A stretch of DNA of 64,000 bases from Synergistaceae bacterium (GTDB lineage Bacteria > Synergistota > Synergistia > Synergistales > Synergistaceae), in assembly GCA_031289775.1 (NCBI GenBank), contig JAITOY010000038.1, forward strand, positions 1 to 64,000, written 5' to 3'. The notes under the pieces were generated by a model. That model was not told the DNA's origin. It saw only the letters and a program-made list of their open reading frames with translations, and ran no database searches. Positions 9,174-18,800 of the stretch are shown one piece after another. Both the position numbers and the translations under genes were made by a program. How positions within the stretch are numbered: the first letter of the stretch is position 1; each line of letters opens with the position of its first letter.

Positions 9174-10388
9174 TTATTCGGCTTTGCGAAGCGCTTGGCG
9201 GATGTCCATTATTATATCCTCAGTGTCCTCCAATCCAATGCTGAGGCGGAAAAATCCATCGTGAAATTCGTCCGGGTACAGGCACTGCCGCTCGTCGTTT
9301 TCGCCGAGGAAAACTATCAGGCTCTCGTCATGCCCGAGAGAGACCGCAGAGGTTATGACGTTCAAATGGCTGACGAAGCGATTGTGCGCCTCGTGATCCC
9401 CGCGCAGGCCAAACGCCATAACCCCTCCGAAGCCCTTCGTCATCTGGCTTTTCGCGAGGTCATGCTTCGCGTGGCTTTCCAGCCCCGGGTAGCTCACGAA
9501 GCGCACACAGTCCTCCGCCTCCAGGAACTCCGCGATGAACTGCGCGCTCCTGTTGTGCTGCTCCACGCGAAGCGGGAGCGTGACGGCGCCGCGCATGATG
9601 AGCCACGCGTTAAAAGGGCTTATGGCGCCACCGAGGTTCACCATCGCCTCGGCCCTAATTATGTCGATCAGCTCTTTGCGGCCGATCACAGCGCCGCCCA
9701 TCGCGTCTCCATGCCCATTTATGTATTTCGTGAGGCTCTCGACGCAGAGATCCGCCCCGAGGGCAAGCGGGCGCTGATTGTACGGCGACGCGAACGTGTT
9801 GTCTACGGAGAGAAGCGCGCCGGCCTCGTGCGCTATAGCCGCTATAGCCGCGATGTCGCTGATCTTGATGGTAGGGTTCGACGGCGTCTCTATGTGTATG
9901 AGCTTCGTCTCCGGCGTCACGGCAGAGCGCACGGCATCGACGTCCGAGCTGTCCACAAGCGTGGAGCGCACGCCGTATTTTCGCGGCAGCAGCTCGTTCA
10001 AAAGCCGATAAGCCGCGATGTAAGTGCTGTCGGAGACCACGATGTGGTTACCGCTTTCAAGGAGCGCGAAAAAGACGCCGGAGAGCGCAGCTACGCCAGA
10101 GGCAAGAACGACGCAGTCCTCCCCCTCCTCCAAAGACGCGAGCTTCTCCTGAAGATACCCCTGGTTCGCCCCGCCGTTGCGCGTGTAGATGTTCCCGCTC
10201 GCGCTGCTCCAGTTTAGGTCGGACGGGTCGTAGGGCAAAGCGTAGCTGTTCGCCATGGTGATAGGCCGACGAATCGCCCCAGTTTCAGTGTCTATCCCAT
10301 TTCCGACGTGCACGGATCGAGTGAGGAAACCAAGCTTCCCTCCCGATTCCTCGCCATTTTCAATTTTTTTACCCTCAATGTAATTCAT
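9174..10388 (-). CDS. Cys/Met metabolism PLP-dependent enzyme (trans-sulfuration family)
   Basis: A 404-residue PLP enzyme of the cystathionine gamma-synthase/gamma-lyase/methionine gamma-lyase family. Visible family features are Y-T-R-N near residue 66 (phosphate-contact YxR), ASGVAALSGVFFALL, ETPSNPTI, SVDNTFASP and the PLP lysine in SLTKYINGH (about residue 219). These cytoplasmic enzymes make or split C-S bonds. The exact activity (synthase, beta/gamma-lyase or sulfhydrylase) cannot be assigned from motifs alone. In an amino-acid-fermenting cell next to a peptide importer, a lyase role is plausible. It lies 57 bases behind recD2 on the same strand, with a separate candidate -10 in between. 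Confidence 0.9.
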   Translation of the reverse strand: MNYIEGKKIENGEESGGKLGFLTRSVHVGNGIDTETGAIRRPITMANSYALPYDPSDLNWSSASGNIYTRNGGANQGYLQEKLASLEEGEDCVVLASGVAALSGVFFALLESGNHIVVSDSTYIAAYRLLNELLPRKYGVRSTLVDSSDVDAVRSAVTPETKLIHIETPSNPTIKISDIAAIAAIAHEAGALLSVDNTFASPYNQRPLALGADLCVESLTKYINGHGDAMGGAVIGRKELIDIIRAEAMVNLGGAISPFNAWLIMRGAVTLPLRVEQHNRSAQFIAEFLEAEDCVRFVSYPGLESHAKHDLAKSQMTKGFGGVMAFGLRGDHEAHNRFVSHLNVITSAVSLGHDESLIVFLGENDERQCLYPDEFHDGFFRLSIGLEDTEDIIMDIRQALRKAE

Positions 10389-10421
10389 TCGACCACCCCA
10401 AAGCAGTTAGTATCACAAAAT

Positions 10422-10427
10422 ATTATA
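10422..10427 (-). promoter_or_regulatory. Candidate -10 element for the PLP-enzyme gene
   Basis: Read on the minus strand this is TATAAT, in the short gap between recD2 and the PLP-enzyme gene. GGGGTGG then precedes the start codon. The -35 is weak, so it may only be an auxiliary promoter. Confidence 0.3.
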
Positions 10428-10445
10428 ACCTATTATTTATGTATG

Positions 10446-12719
10446 TTATAGAATCGCCTGTCTCAGGCGTTCTCCGAGGTATGTGTATCTGTGTCTTGTT
10501 TTGTCGTTTTTTACTGCTATCGCGGCGGCCTTTTTTGTCCCCACGAGGACTACGAGTTTTTTCCCCCTCGTTATTCCGGTGTAGAGAAGGTTTCTTTGCA
10601 GCAGGACGTAGTGCTGGGTGTGGATCGGCATCACTATGGCGGGGTACTCCGAGCCCTGCGACTTATGGATGGATACGGCGTAGGCGTGGATCAACGCGTC
10701 GAAGCCGTTCGCCTCGTATACGATCTCGCGGCCGTACATGTCTACGGAGAGCAGACCGGCTTCGTCGTCCGCCCGGATCACAAAACCTATGTCCCCGTTG
10801 TACACGTCGCGCTCATAGTCGTTGCGTATCTGCATAACCTTATCGCCCACCTTGAACCTCCTGCCGCCCCGCTCTATCGAGGGCCTGTCGTCGGGGTTGA
10901 GCGCGCGCTGCAGCGCGCCGTTAAGGTTCGACGCGCCGAGCGAGCCCCTGTGCATCGGGGTCAGCACCTGCACGTCCGATATTGGGTTGAGGCCGAACCT
11001 CGCCGGAATCCTGTCCCTTACCAGAGTCAGTATTATCTGGACGCACTTTTCGGGGTCGTCCTGCGTGACAAAATAAAAGTCCCTCAAACCATCGCCGTCA
11101 TGGGTTTGTCCCGCCGGCTCGCCGAACTCGTCCGGCGCGCCAGGTTCGCCCGTCCCGTCTGACAGCTCCTCCGGCAGAAGACCGCTGTTCACCCTGTGGG
11201 CGTTCACTATTATGCCGCTCTCCTTTGCTTGACGGAATATCTCGTTCAACTCGACGACCGGCGCCGCGCCGGACGAAATGAGATCCTTCAGCACGTTTCC
11301 CGGGCCGACGGATGGGAGCTGGTGAATGTCGCCCACAAGTATGAGCTTCGTCTCGTCTGGGATGGCCCGGAGGAGGTGGAAAAACAGAACCGAGTCGATC
11401 ATCGACGCCTCGTCAACGACAAGAAGGCCGCACTCCAGCGGCGAGTCCGCGTTTCTCGCGAATCCGCCCATCTTTCCATTGTACTCTAGCAATCTGTGGA
11501 TTGTGCGAGCCTCGTGCCCCGTCGCCTCGCTCATGCGCTTCGCGGCGCGCCCTGTCGGCGCGGCCAGCTCTATTTCGAGATTGCGCGCGCCCAGGATACC
11601 GATTATCGCCTTGATCAGCGTAGTTTTTCCCGTTCCGGGACCGCCGGTTATTATCATCACCTTCGACGTCAGGGCGAGCTTCAGCGCGCCCTCCTGTTTT
11701 TCGGCGAGTTTTATCCTCATGACGTTCTGCACCCATGCTACAGCCCGCTCTATGTCGATGCCGTTCGCCATGTCGTCCAGATCTGTCAGCGTGTCGCGGC
11801 GGAGGAGCGTGGCGAGCTTTTTGGCGCTTTTCCGCTCCGCAACGTAATATGTGGGCAGGTAGACGGCCTCCAGCGTCTCCCCGCCATCTGGGGTAATCAT
11901 GTCTATCACCAGCGCGGAGTCGGACACGGCTCTCGCTATCGCCTCGTCCGCAAGGCCCTCGGCGACGCCCAGCAACAGAGCGGCCCGTTTCGCCAGCACG
12001 TCCCTCGGCGCGTAGACGTGCCCCTCCCCCGTGAACTCCGACAGGGCGTACTGCACCCCTGCGTCGAGCCTCGTGGACGATTCCGGCGGGAGGCCCATGT
12101 TAGCGGCCACCTTGTCGGCAGTAAGGAAACCTATTCCGAAAATATCGTCGGCCAGCCGGTATGGGTTCTCCTTCACGATCTGTATCGTATTCTGACCGTA
12201 CTCTGCGAAAATTTTCGCGGCAAAGTTCGGGCTCACCCCGTTGGATTGAAGGAAGAGCATGACGGAGCGAACCTCCTTCTGCGACTCCCACGACTGTTTG
12301 ATGGATTCCAGAAGTTTCGCGCTGACGCCTTTTATCTCGAGCAGGTCGTCCGGGCTTTCGTCCAAGACGTCGAGGGCGCGCTCTCCAAAGGTTTTGACTA
12401 TCCTCTCTGCCATACGCGGCCCCACGCCCTTGACGAGGCCGGAGCCGAGATACCGCTTTATACCCTCGACGGTGGACGGCAGGAGCGACCTGCACCTCGT
12501 GAACTGGAACTGACGCCCGAACTTCGGGTGATTGGCCCAGTCCCCCAAGAGCTCGAGTTCCTCCCCCGGCATGTGGTTGTCGCATAGACCGACAGCGGTC
12601 ACGAGGTCGGCGACTCCAGCGTCGATTTTATACACGGAGTAGCCGTTCTCCTCGTTTCTATAGGTGACGCGTTCGAGCTGTCCTCGAAGCGTCTTTTCCC
12701 CGGGCCGGGGTTCGTACAT
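10446..12719 (-). CDS. recD2: RecD2-type ATP-dependent DNA helicase
   Basis: A superfamily 1B 5'-3' DNA helicase of about 757 residues, of the RecD2 (YrrC/TraA) type that works without RecBC. In order it has an N-terminal OB-like region (LRGQLERVTY...GYSVYKI), helix-hairpin-helix segments (LVKGVGPRMAERIV, EIKGVSAKLLE), Walker A ITGGPGTGKTT near residue 355, Walker B LLVVDEASMID, RAAKRMSE, and the C-terminal UvrD-like motif AYAVSIHKSQGSEYP with YTGITRGKK. The start MYEPRPGEK follows the phosphofructokinase stop by two bases. An in-frame extension overlapping that gene is open but not needed. It probably shares a transcript with the kinase upstream. Confidence 0.93.
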   Translation of the reverse strand: MYEPRPGEKTLRGQLERVTYRNEENGYSVYKIDAGVADLVTAVGLCDNHMPGEELELLGDWANHPKFGRQFQFTRCRSLLPSTVEGIKRYLGSGLVKGVGPRMAERIVKTFGERALDVLDESPDDLLEIKGVSAKLLESIKQSWESQKEVRSVMLFLQSNGVSPNFAAKIFAEYGQNTIQIVKENPYRLADDIFGIGFLTADKVAANMGLPPESSTRLDAGVQYALSEFTGEGHVYAPRDVLAKRAALLLGVAEGLADEAIARAVSDSALVIDMITPDGGETLEAVYLPTYYVAERKSAKKLATLLRRDTLTDLDDMANGIDIERAVAWVQNVMRIKLAEKQEGALKLALTSKVMIITGGPGTGKTTLIKAIIGILGARNLEIELAAPTGRAAKRMSEATGHEARTIHRLLEYNGKMGGFARNADSPLECGLLVVDEASMIDSVLFFHLLRAIPDETKLILVGDIHQLPSVGPGNVLKDLISSGAAPVVELNEIFRQAKESGIIVNAHRVNSGLLPEELSDGTGEPGAPDEFGEPAGQTHDGDGLRDFYFVTQDDPEKCVQIILTLVRDRIPARFGLNPISDVQVLTPMHRGSLGASNLNGALQRALNPDDRPSIERGGRRFKVGDKVMQIRNDYERDVYNGDIGFVIRADDEAGLLSVDMYGREIVYEANGFDALIHAYAVSIHKSQGSEYPAIVMPIHTQHYVLLQRNLLYTGITRGKKLVVLVGTKKAAAIAVKNDKTRHRYTYLGERLRQAIL

Positions 12720-12721
12720 CC

Positions 12722-13939
12722 CTACAGGAAGCGCTCCACTGCCGTTCCCTCGTTGGCGAAACAAACAGGCTCGAACGAGACAGACTGGCGGCCGAAACAG
12801 ATGTCCATCTGCTCGTAGAACGACACCATCTTGATACTGACTGGGCGCGGGGTGATCGCGAAGCTTGTCGGCATGTAGCGTATCTCTCCGTCGAACACCT
12901 GATAGACAGTCACGCCTGAGACGCCCTTCATCAACAACATGACAGCCGCCGCCCCCACTTCCTTGCCAAAGTTGACGTCGTAGGCGCCGGTCGAGCCGGA
13001 ACGCACAAGGTGGCCCGGGGTCACCTCGCGTATCTCAGGGTACTCGAGCACACCCTCGACGTACATGCCACAGGCCTTCATAAACTCCTTTATCTCTCCG
13101 TCGGACTTCATTCGAAGCTCAAGGGCGTGACGGACGTGCTTCGCCGCTCCGCCGAGCTTCGTGTGGCCGAACGCGTCCTTCGAACCATCCTCCGTGAAGA
13201 GGTCGCCGCCCTCGCTCTTGATGCCCTCCGCCACGACTATGCTGTAAGTGCCGGATTTCACGTCGCTGCGAAGTATGCGCCTCATATAGTAGCGCTTCAT
13301 GTGGTTGTAGACCTCGTCGAAGTCGACCGGTATCTCCGGTATGAGTATGCAGTCAGCGTCGGCGGCTATGCCCCCGCGAAACGCGGTGTGCCCAGTGTAG
13401 CGCCCAAAGACCTCCACGATCATGATCCGATTGTGTGTGCGACCCGTCGTTTTTATCTCCTCGACTATGTGGGCGATCTTGTTGATGGCGGAGTCGCCGC
13501 CGACCGAGTAGGTCTGGAGGTCGAGATCCATCGTCTTCGGAGCGTGGACGCACGGGATGCCGTTGTCGGCCAAGTCGACCAGAACGCTGCCTGTGTCGTC
13601 GCCACCGGATATCACGAGCCCGCCTATGTCGAATTTCTTCAGGCCGACTAAGATGCGCTTATACTTGTCCGGATTTTCGATCTTCGATATCTTCACGCGG
13701 GAGTGCCCGGCCTCGGAGCCGGCGAACGTCGAGTTGACGTGGTCGACCCGCTCCTCGTCGAGCCTTGTGAGCCTTTCCATATCTACGAGGTTATAAAGCC
13801 CGGCGTAGCCGTTCGGAATGATGTACGCCCCCATCCCGTTCGCCAGCGCTATTTTAGCGGCGCCGCGCACGACGGCGTTCAGCCCCCCGCAGTCTCCCCC
13901 GGCCGTAATAATGCCTATATTCTTAATTGGTACGCTCAT
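12722..13939 (-). CDS. pfp: 6-phosphofructokinase, residues point to PPi dependence
   Basis: A 405-residue phosphofructokinase. The nucleotide/PPi loop is GGDCGGLN (residues 14-21). Two positions that separate phosphoryl donors are informative. The GGDG of ATP enzymes reads GGDD at 112-115, and the Gly of the TID motif is Lys (PKTMDLD, 134-140). Asp and Lys at these positions are the classical marks of pyrophosphate-dependent enzymes. The motif itself is unusual (MDLD for IDND). A PPi enzyme would run fructose-6-phosphate phosphorylation reversibly in the cytoplasm and suits gluconeogenic, amino-acid-fermenting cells. The start has GGAG upstream, and a candidate extended -10 lies at 13993-13998. 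Confidence 0.88.
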   Translation of the reverse strand: MSVPIKNIGIITAGGDCGGLNAVVRGAAKIALANGMGAYIIPNGYAGLYNLVDMERLTRLDEERVDHVNSTFAGSEAGHSRVKISKIENPDKYKRILVGLKKFDIGGLVISGGDDTGSVLVDLADNGIPCVHAPKTMDLDLQTYSVGGDSAINKIAHIVEEIKTTGRTHNRIMIVEVFGRYTGHTAFRGGIAADADCILIPEIPVDFDEVYNHMKRYYMRRILRSDVKSGTYSIVVAEGIKSEGGDLFTEDGSKDAFGHTKLGGAAKHVRHALELRMKSDGEIKEFMKACGMYVEGVLEYPEIREVTPGHLVRSGSTGAYDVNFGKEVGAAAVMLLMKGVSGVTVYQVFDGEIRYMPTSFAITPRPVSIKMVSFYEQMDICFGRQSVSFEPVCFANEGTAVERFL

Positions 13940-13992
13940 CTGCCCTGTCTCCTATCGTCCCCTGATCTTTTTATGCTCTGCAAACACGGGAA

Positions 13993-13998
13993 ATGATA
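13993..13998 (-). promoter_or_regulatory. Candidate extended -10 for the phosphofructokinase-recD2 unit
   Basis: On the minus strand the site reads TGcTATCAT, an extended -10, in the AT-rich divergent gap shared with the plus-strand gene at 14158. The -35 is poor. Confidence 0.3.
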
Positions 13999-14157
13999 GC
14001 ACAAATCACAAACTATAAATAATTTATCCTCTGGACAAAAATAGTTTTTTTGCGTGATACCCCTTGCACATATTCGATAAATCGACGAAACTATGACCGT
14101 AACGTGAAGAGTAAAAATATTTTTGCTTTTGCTCCGCGCTCAAGAGGGAGTGATCGA

Positions 14158-14808
14158 TTGAGACAGTCGCTCAAGACAAAACTGACACAGTTGTGGTTTC
14201 CGAAGATATTCCGGCTGCCTGAGCCGGAGTTCTCAAAGGAACATCTAGACCTTTTGGAGGAGCTGATTCAGCTTATTCAACCCACTCTCTCCCGAACCGA
14301 AAGGGCCGAAAGCGACGAAAAGGTCGGAATGGCCAGCTTTCTGGTTGACCTCAGCACCGGCGTATGGCGCATAAGGCGCAAAATCGACGGGCTCTCGCGT
14401 GTGCCGAAGGAGGTCAAAGAAGCCCTCTACTCGCTCGAAAGCGTATGGACATCCATGGCCGAGAGCGGGGTGGAGATAGTCGACCACATCGGCACGATAC
14501 CGTCCAAGAACGAGGCGAAGATCGTCGAAGTCCGCGATATGCCGGACATCACCAGAGATCAGGTCGTCGAGACGATAAAACCGACAATCACGCTCCACGG
14601 CGAAATCATTCAGATCGGCGAGGTCGTCATGGGTCGCGCGGTTCTGGCCGGCGAGGGCGCTAAACAGACCGCCGGTCAGCTTGATGCCGCCGTAGAGAAA
14701 CCCGGTACAGTCGAGGCTACAAAGAAACCGCTCAATGTCGAGAGGCCCAAAAAGGCGCCGCGCACGAAGAAAAAGGACGCCGCAACGGAGGTAGAGGACG
14801 TTGGTTGA
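14158..14808 (+). CDS. Uncharacterised protein with a GrpE-like C-terminal motif
   Basis: A 216-residue soluble protein. TTG 14158 is chosen because GAGGGAG lies 7 bases upstream. Residues about 25-120 are helical. Then comes ITRDQVVETIKPTITLHGEI followed by IQIGEVVMGR, which recalls the short beta segment of some proteins annotated as GrpE-like or associated with Hsp70 relatives. That resemblance is from memory and is tentative. The C terminus is a Lys/Ala/Pro-rich tail (KKAPRTKKKDA). It overlaps the start of the following TPR-LysM gene by 8 bases, so the two products probably act together. No catalytic motif is seen. Confidence 0.7.
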   Translation: MRQSLKTKLTQLWFPKIFRLPEPEFSKEHLDLLEELIQLIQPTLSRTERAESDEKVGMASFLVDLSTGVWRIRRKIDGLSRVPKEVKEALYSLESVWTSMAESGVEIVDHIGTIPSKNEAKIVEVRDMPDITRDQVVETIKPTITLHGEIIQIGEVVMGRAVLAGEGAKQTAGQLDAAVEKPGTVEATKKPLNVERPKKAPRTKKKDAATEVEDVG

Positions 14809-15826
14809 GCGCATAAGACACCACAATGTTCCATCCGATGTAAAACTGCCGCAGAGCGAGGATAATGGCCTTGGCGTTCACACAGAGGAGATCATGGACG
14901 GTATCCAGAAGATCAAGGCCGTGGCGTCGCTTGTGGAGTCCGCTATAATCTGGCGCGCCCAATACATCGCTTGGAACATGGACATTTTTAAAGCGGAGAC
15001 GCTCCTGTTTCGCCTGATCTTCAGGGAGAGATCGCAAAACCCGCAGGCGATGGATCTTTTGGCCCGCATATACTTCCAACAGAGCAAATATGAGAAGGCG
15101 AAGGATCTCTGGAACCGGGCGAGCGAACTGCAACCCGGCAACCCGATGCTGAAGCGAACCGCTCTCTTTATGCAGAGCATATCCAAATCCCCCTCCTCGG
15201 CGATCATGCGCCATAAAATTGCGATGCTGGCAAAGTGCGCCTGCGCCCTGGTTCTGCTCTGTCTTGTGGGCTGGGGCGGAGCGAGTGGCTACAACTTAAT
15301 TCAGGAGTGGTTGAGGGGCCCTATGGCAGTCCAGAATTACGCGGGACGCTTCCACTACGAGTATGACTCCATCACAAAGGACATGGTTTACGTCCCAGGC
15401 CCCACTGTGACGGAAACAATCCCTGAAATGGCCGGGGCGGACGATTTGTACAGCATTGGGTTCACGCGCAAGAAAGCGTCGACTGGCGGGGATATCGGCA
15501 GAATAGAGGTCGTCGTAGAGCGGAGCGGCAACACAATCAAGGCGACAGGCACGATACCTAACCTCTACGTCCGCTACCTCGTCGAGCAGTCGCTGTGGGA
15601 GATTCCAGGCGTGAACGATGTGGACTTGCGCGGGCTAACGATCAACCAATCATACAGAGTAAACAGAGGCGAAAGCCTCTGGATAATAGCTAAGAGGCTC
15701 TATGGCGAGGGATCGTCCTGGACCCTTCTGGCGAAGGTCAACGATCTTGATAATCCCAACGTGCTCCGCATAGGGCAGGAACTGTCCGTACCGCTTGGCG
15801 ACGAGGTGCTGACGCAGGAACCATAA
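14801..15826 (+). CDS. TPR - membrane segment - BON - LysM protein
   Basis: A 341-residue protein starting at TTG, with GGAGG 9 bases upstream. Domains in order are an N-terminal helical region, TPR-like repeats (about 50-115: MDLLARIYFQQSKYEKAKD), one membrane helix (about 139-160), a BON-like segment (about 235-283: IKATGTIPN...IPGVNDVDLRG) and a C-terminal LysM (about 284-333: YRVNRGESLWIIAKRLYGEG). This predicts a cytoplasmic TPR platform with the LysM side outside the membrane, able to grip peptidoglycan. With its coupled neighbour it may form an envelope-linked scaffold, which is inference. It ends one base before the convergent kinase gene. Confidence 0.85.
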   Translation: MVERIRHHNVPSDVKLPQSEDNGLGVHTEEIMDGIQKIKAVASLVESAIIWRAQYIAWNMDIFKAETLLFRLIFRERSQNPQAMDLLARIYFQQSKYEKAKDLWNRASELQPGNPMLKRTALFMQSISKSPSSAIMRHKIAMLAKCACALVLLCLVGWGGASGYNLIQEWLRGPMAVQNYAGRFHYEYDSITKDMVYVPGPTVTETIPEMAGADDLYSIGFTRKKASTGGDIGRIEVVVERSGNTIKATGTIPNLYVRYLVEQSLWEIPGVNDVDLRGLTINQSYRVNRGESLWIIAKRLYGEGSSWTLLAKVNDLDNPNVLRIGQELSVPLGDEVLTQEP

Positions 15827-15827
15827 T

Positions 15828-18800
15828 TTAAGAATTGAGAAGGTTTATCTTCTCCACCGCCTTCTCGTATTCGAACATAAGGACATCCTGTTCTATGTTG
15901 GAGACCAAGTTTTTTGTCCTGCTGTCGAGGGGCATGGCGAGATATTTTGACAACATCTCGTTTATTTTTTTGACGTCCATATTGAGAAGAGCGTCCTTCA
16001 GCAATTCCAGTTGCGAATTTTCCAACAAAACGCCAGCCCGCGCTTTTCCAGTCACCAACTCGCGCGACTCCCACGCCAGGGCGGCGTATATGGCGCCGGT
16101 AAGACGGCGCAGTTCCTCCCACAGCGCGTCCGTCCTGTCGCGCAGTGCCTTCAACCCTCCCGTTTTCACGCTCTCCTCCAGCAACGCCGCCGATTGCCCG
16201 AGGCCCAACGCGCCGACGCTCAGCGACGCGCCTTTCAGGGAGTGAACCAGGATCACGTAGCGATCGGCGTCTCCCTCCGTCTCGGAGCGCTTCATCTGAA
16301 CCGCGGTATCGTTCGCGTCCCTGCAATAGTCGAGGAGTATGTCCTTATAGACCGCTACGTCGGCGCCGACGTTTTTCAGCCCGGCCGCGACATCCAGACC
16401 ATCTGCCTCGATCTCCGCCGCCCCGTCGGGCACGCCGTCGCTCTCAGTTAAATTGACATCGACACGCTTCTCCTCCGGTATCCATTTTTTTAAAATGCCG
16501 ACAAGTTTCTGCATCTCTATGGGTTTTGCCAGAAAGTCGTCCATCCCGCTCCGCAGGAACATCTCCCTCTGGCCGGCTATGGCGTTGGCCGTGAGCGCAA
16601 CTATGGGCAGGCGGCTGTAATACTCGTCGCGCTCTCCCATCTTTCGAATGGCCGCTGTCGTTTCGATTCCGTCCATGCCGGGCATCATATGATCCATAAA
16701 CACTATGTCGTAGAAGTTGTTCTTCACGAGCTCTATCGCCTCGTCCCCGCCGAGGCACGTGTCGACCTCCATATCGGCCTGCGCCACCAACTCCTTCGCC
16801 ACTCTCAGGTTTATCGAAAAGTCGTCCACTATCAGAGCCCTCGCGGAGGGCGCGGAGAATTGCCCCGAGGAATCGCGGCGATTCAGTCCGTTCGCCACGA
16901 CGCCGTTGAGCACGTTTGCGATCGAGACGGAGTAAAGGGGCATCGTTATGCTGTCGACATCCCTGAACGTCGAGACCTCGCCCAGATCGACCATTATCAC
17001 AAGATGAACCGGCAGGTTTCGTTTCTTGATAGTGTCCACACAATCCGCGTAGTGCTCCGACGAGATGAACGCATAATCATACTCGCCCTCCCTGAGCTCG
17101 TTCATGAACTCCGTCAGGCTGCGCGAGTAGACCGGATGGAGGCCAAGGCAACTCATGGCGGAGACGATCGATTTGTAGTGACTTGAACGGGCCTCGTAGA
17201 AAAGCACCCGCTTTCGCTCCGGATCCTCCACCGAAGCTATCTTTTTGTCGTCCTCGAACTTCTGGATCATAGTCGCTGAAAACGTGGAACCGACGCCGTA
17301 CTCGCTCGTTACGGAGATATCGCCGCCCATGAGTTTGCAGTAGCTCCTGGATATGACGAGGCCAAGCCCGGTGCCTTCTATTCGCTCCGTGTAAGCTGGG
17401 CCGAGCCGGGAAAAATCGACGAACAGCCTGTCCATGTCCTCTTTTTTTATTCCAACGCCACTGTCCCGCACGTTGAAGACCAGCTCCAGATCATGCTCCG
17501 ATACCGCGCCGAGAGAGACTTCCAGCGACATGAACCCCTCTTTGGTATATTTTACGGCGTTAGTGAGCAGGTTCAGCGCTACCTGACGGACTCGAACATC
17601 GTCGCCAACGAGCTCCGAGGGAATGTTGCAGTCGACGTTCACGAAAAAGTCTATCCGTTTATCCGCAGCCCTCATTTGAACTACGTTGATAAGATCGTTG
17701 ATCAGGGACGAGACGTGGTATTTCCTCGGGTCTATCCTCATCTGGCCCGACTCTATCTTTGAAAAATCCAGTATGTCGTTTATTATGGCGAGGAGGGTCT
17801 CGCCGGATTGGCTGATGATCGAGATGTACTCGTGAACCTGTTTTGAGATATGCTGACGTTTAATCAGCTCCGACATGCCGAGGATGGAGTTCATCGGCGT
17901 GCGTATCTCGTGGCTCATCCTGGCGAGAAAGGACGACTTGCTTTTGTTTTCCTCGTCCGATCGCATTTTAGCGATGCTGAGGCGAATTAAAAAACCGCTC
18001 AGCACCAGCATGAATATCGCGCCCAAAACCGAAAGTATCAGCATCATCAGGTAAACGTCGCGATAATAGCTGTCTGTGGGCGTAGCTATTCCTATGTACC
18101 ATCCGTTTTCCATCTTCACGCAGACGACTACGAGAGTGTCGCCTGAGGCGTCCTTCATGGTCATGGGATACACGCCGCCCGACATATCATTCTCGCTCGA
18201 TTGTATAAATTCTCCGAGCTGCCAGATGGGCTGGGGGACGTCATGGGGCGCTATGACGACGCGATTGGAGTCGAGCAGAAATCCGTAGCCCCCGTCGTTG
18301 AATTGAAGGCCCCTGACGTAATTGGATATCGCGGTCATGTCTATGTCCATGGCGAGCACCCCGTAATTCTCGCCCCTCGACCCGCGCAGAACCTTCGCCG
18401 CAGACACGATGAGCTTTCCCGTCATCCTGTCGTGATACGGCTTCGTGAAGACGACGGAGTCATCGTCGCCTTTTATTGCCTCGACATACCACGGGCGCTC
18501 CAGAGGCTTGAATTCGCCCGATGGATTCCAGCCGGCGCCCGAGAACAACTCGCCCCTGATATAGCCCAAAAGCCAAAGAACTCCGAACTTGCCGCCGGCG
18601 TACTTCGAGAGCCACACTGAGTATTCGGTTATATAATCGCGGATATCCTCCTGCGTCTCCCCGTCCTCCAATCTGTCGAGGATGGAGAACGAGGCGTTCA
18701 TCGTGATGATCTCTATCTCGTTGAAGTTCGACGAGATCAACGCCTCAGCCGTGGCGAGAGCCCGCTTGGCGCTCGAGAGAATTTGTTTTTCGACGATGCC

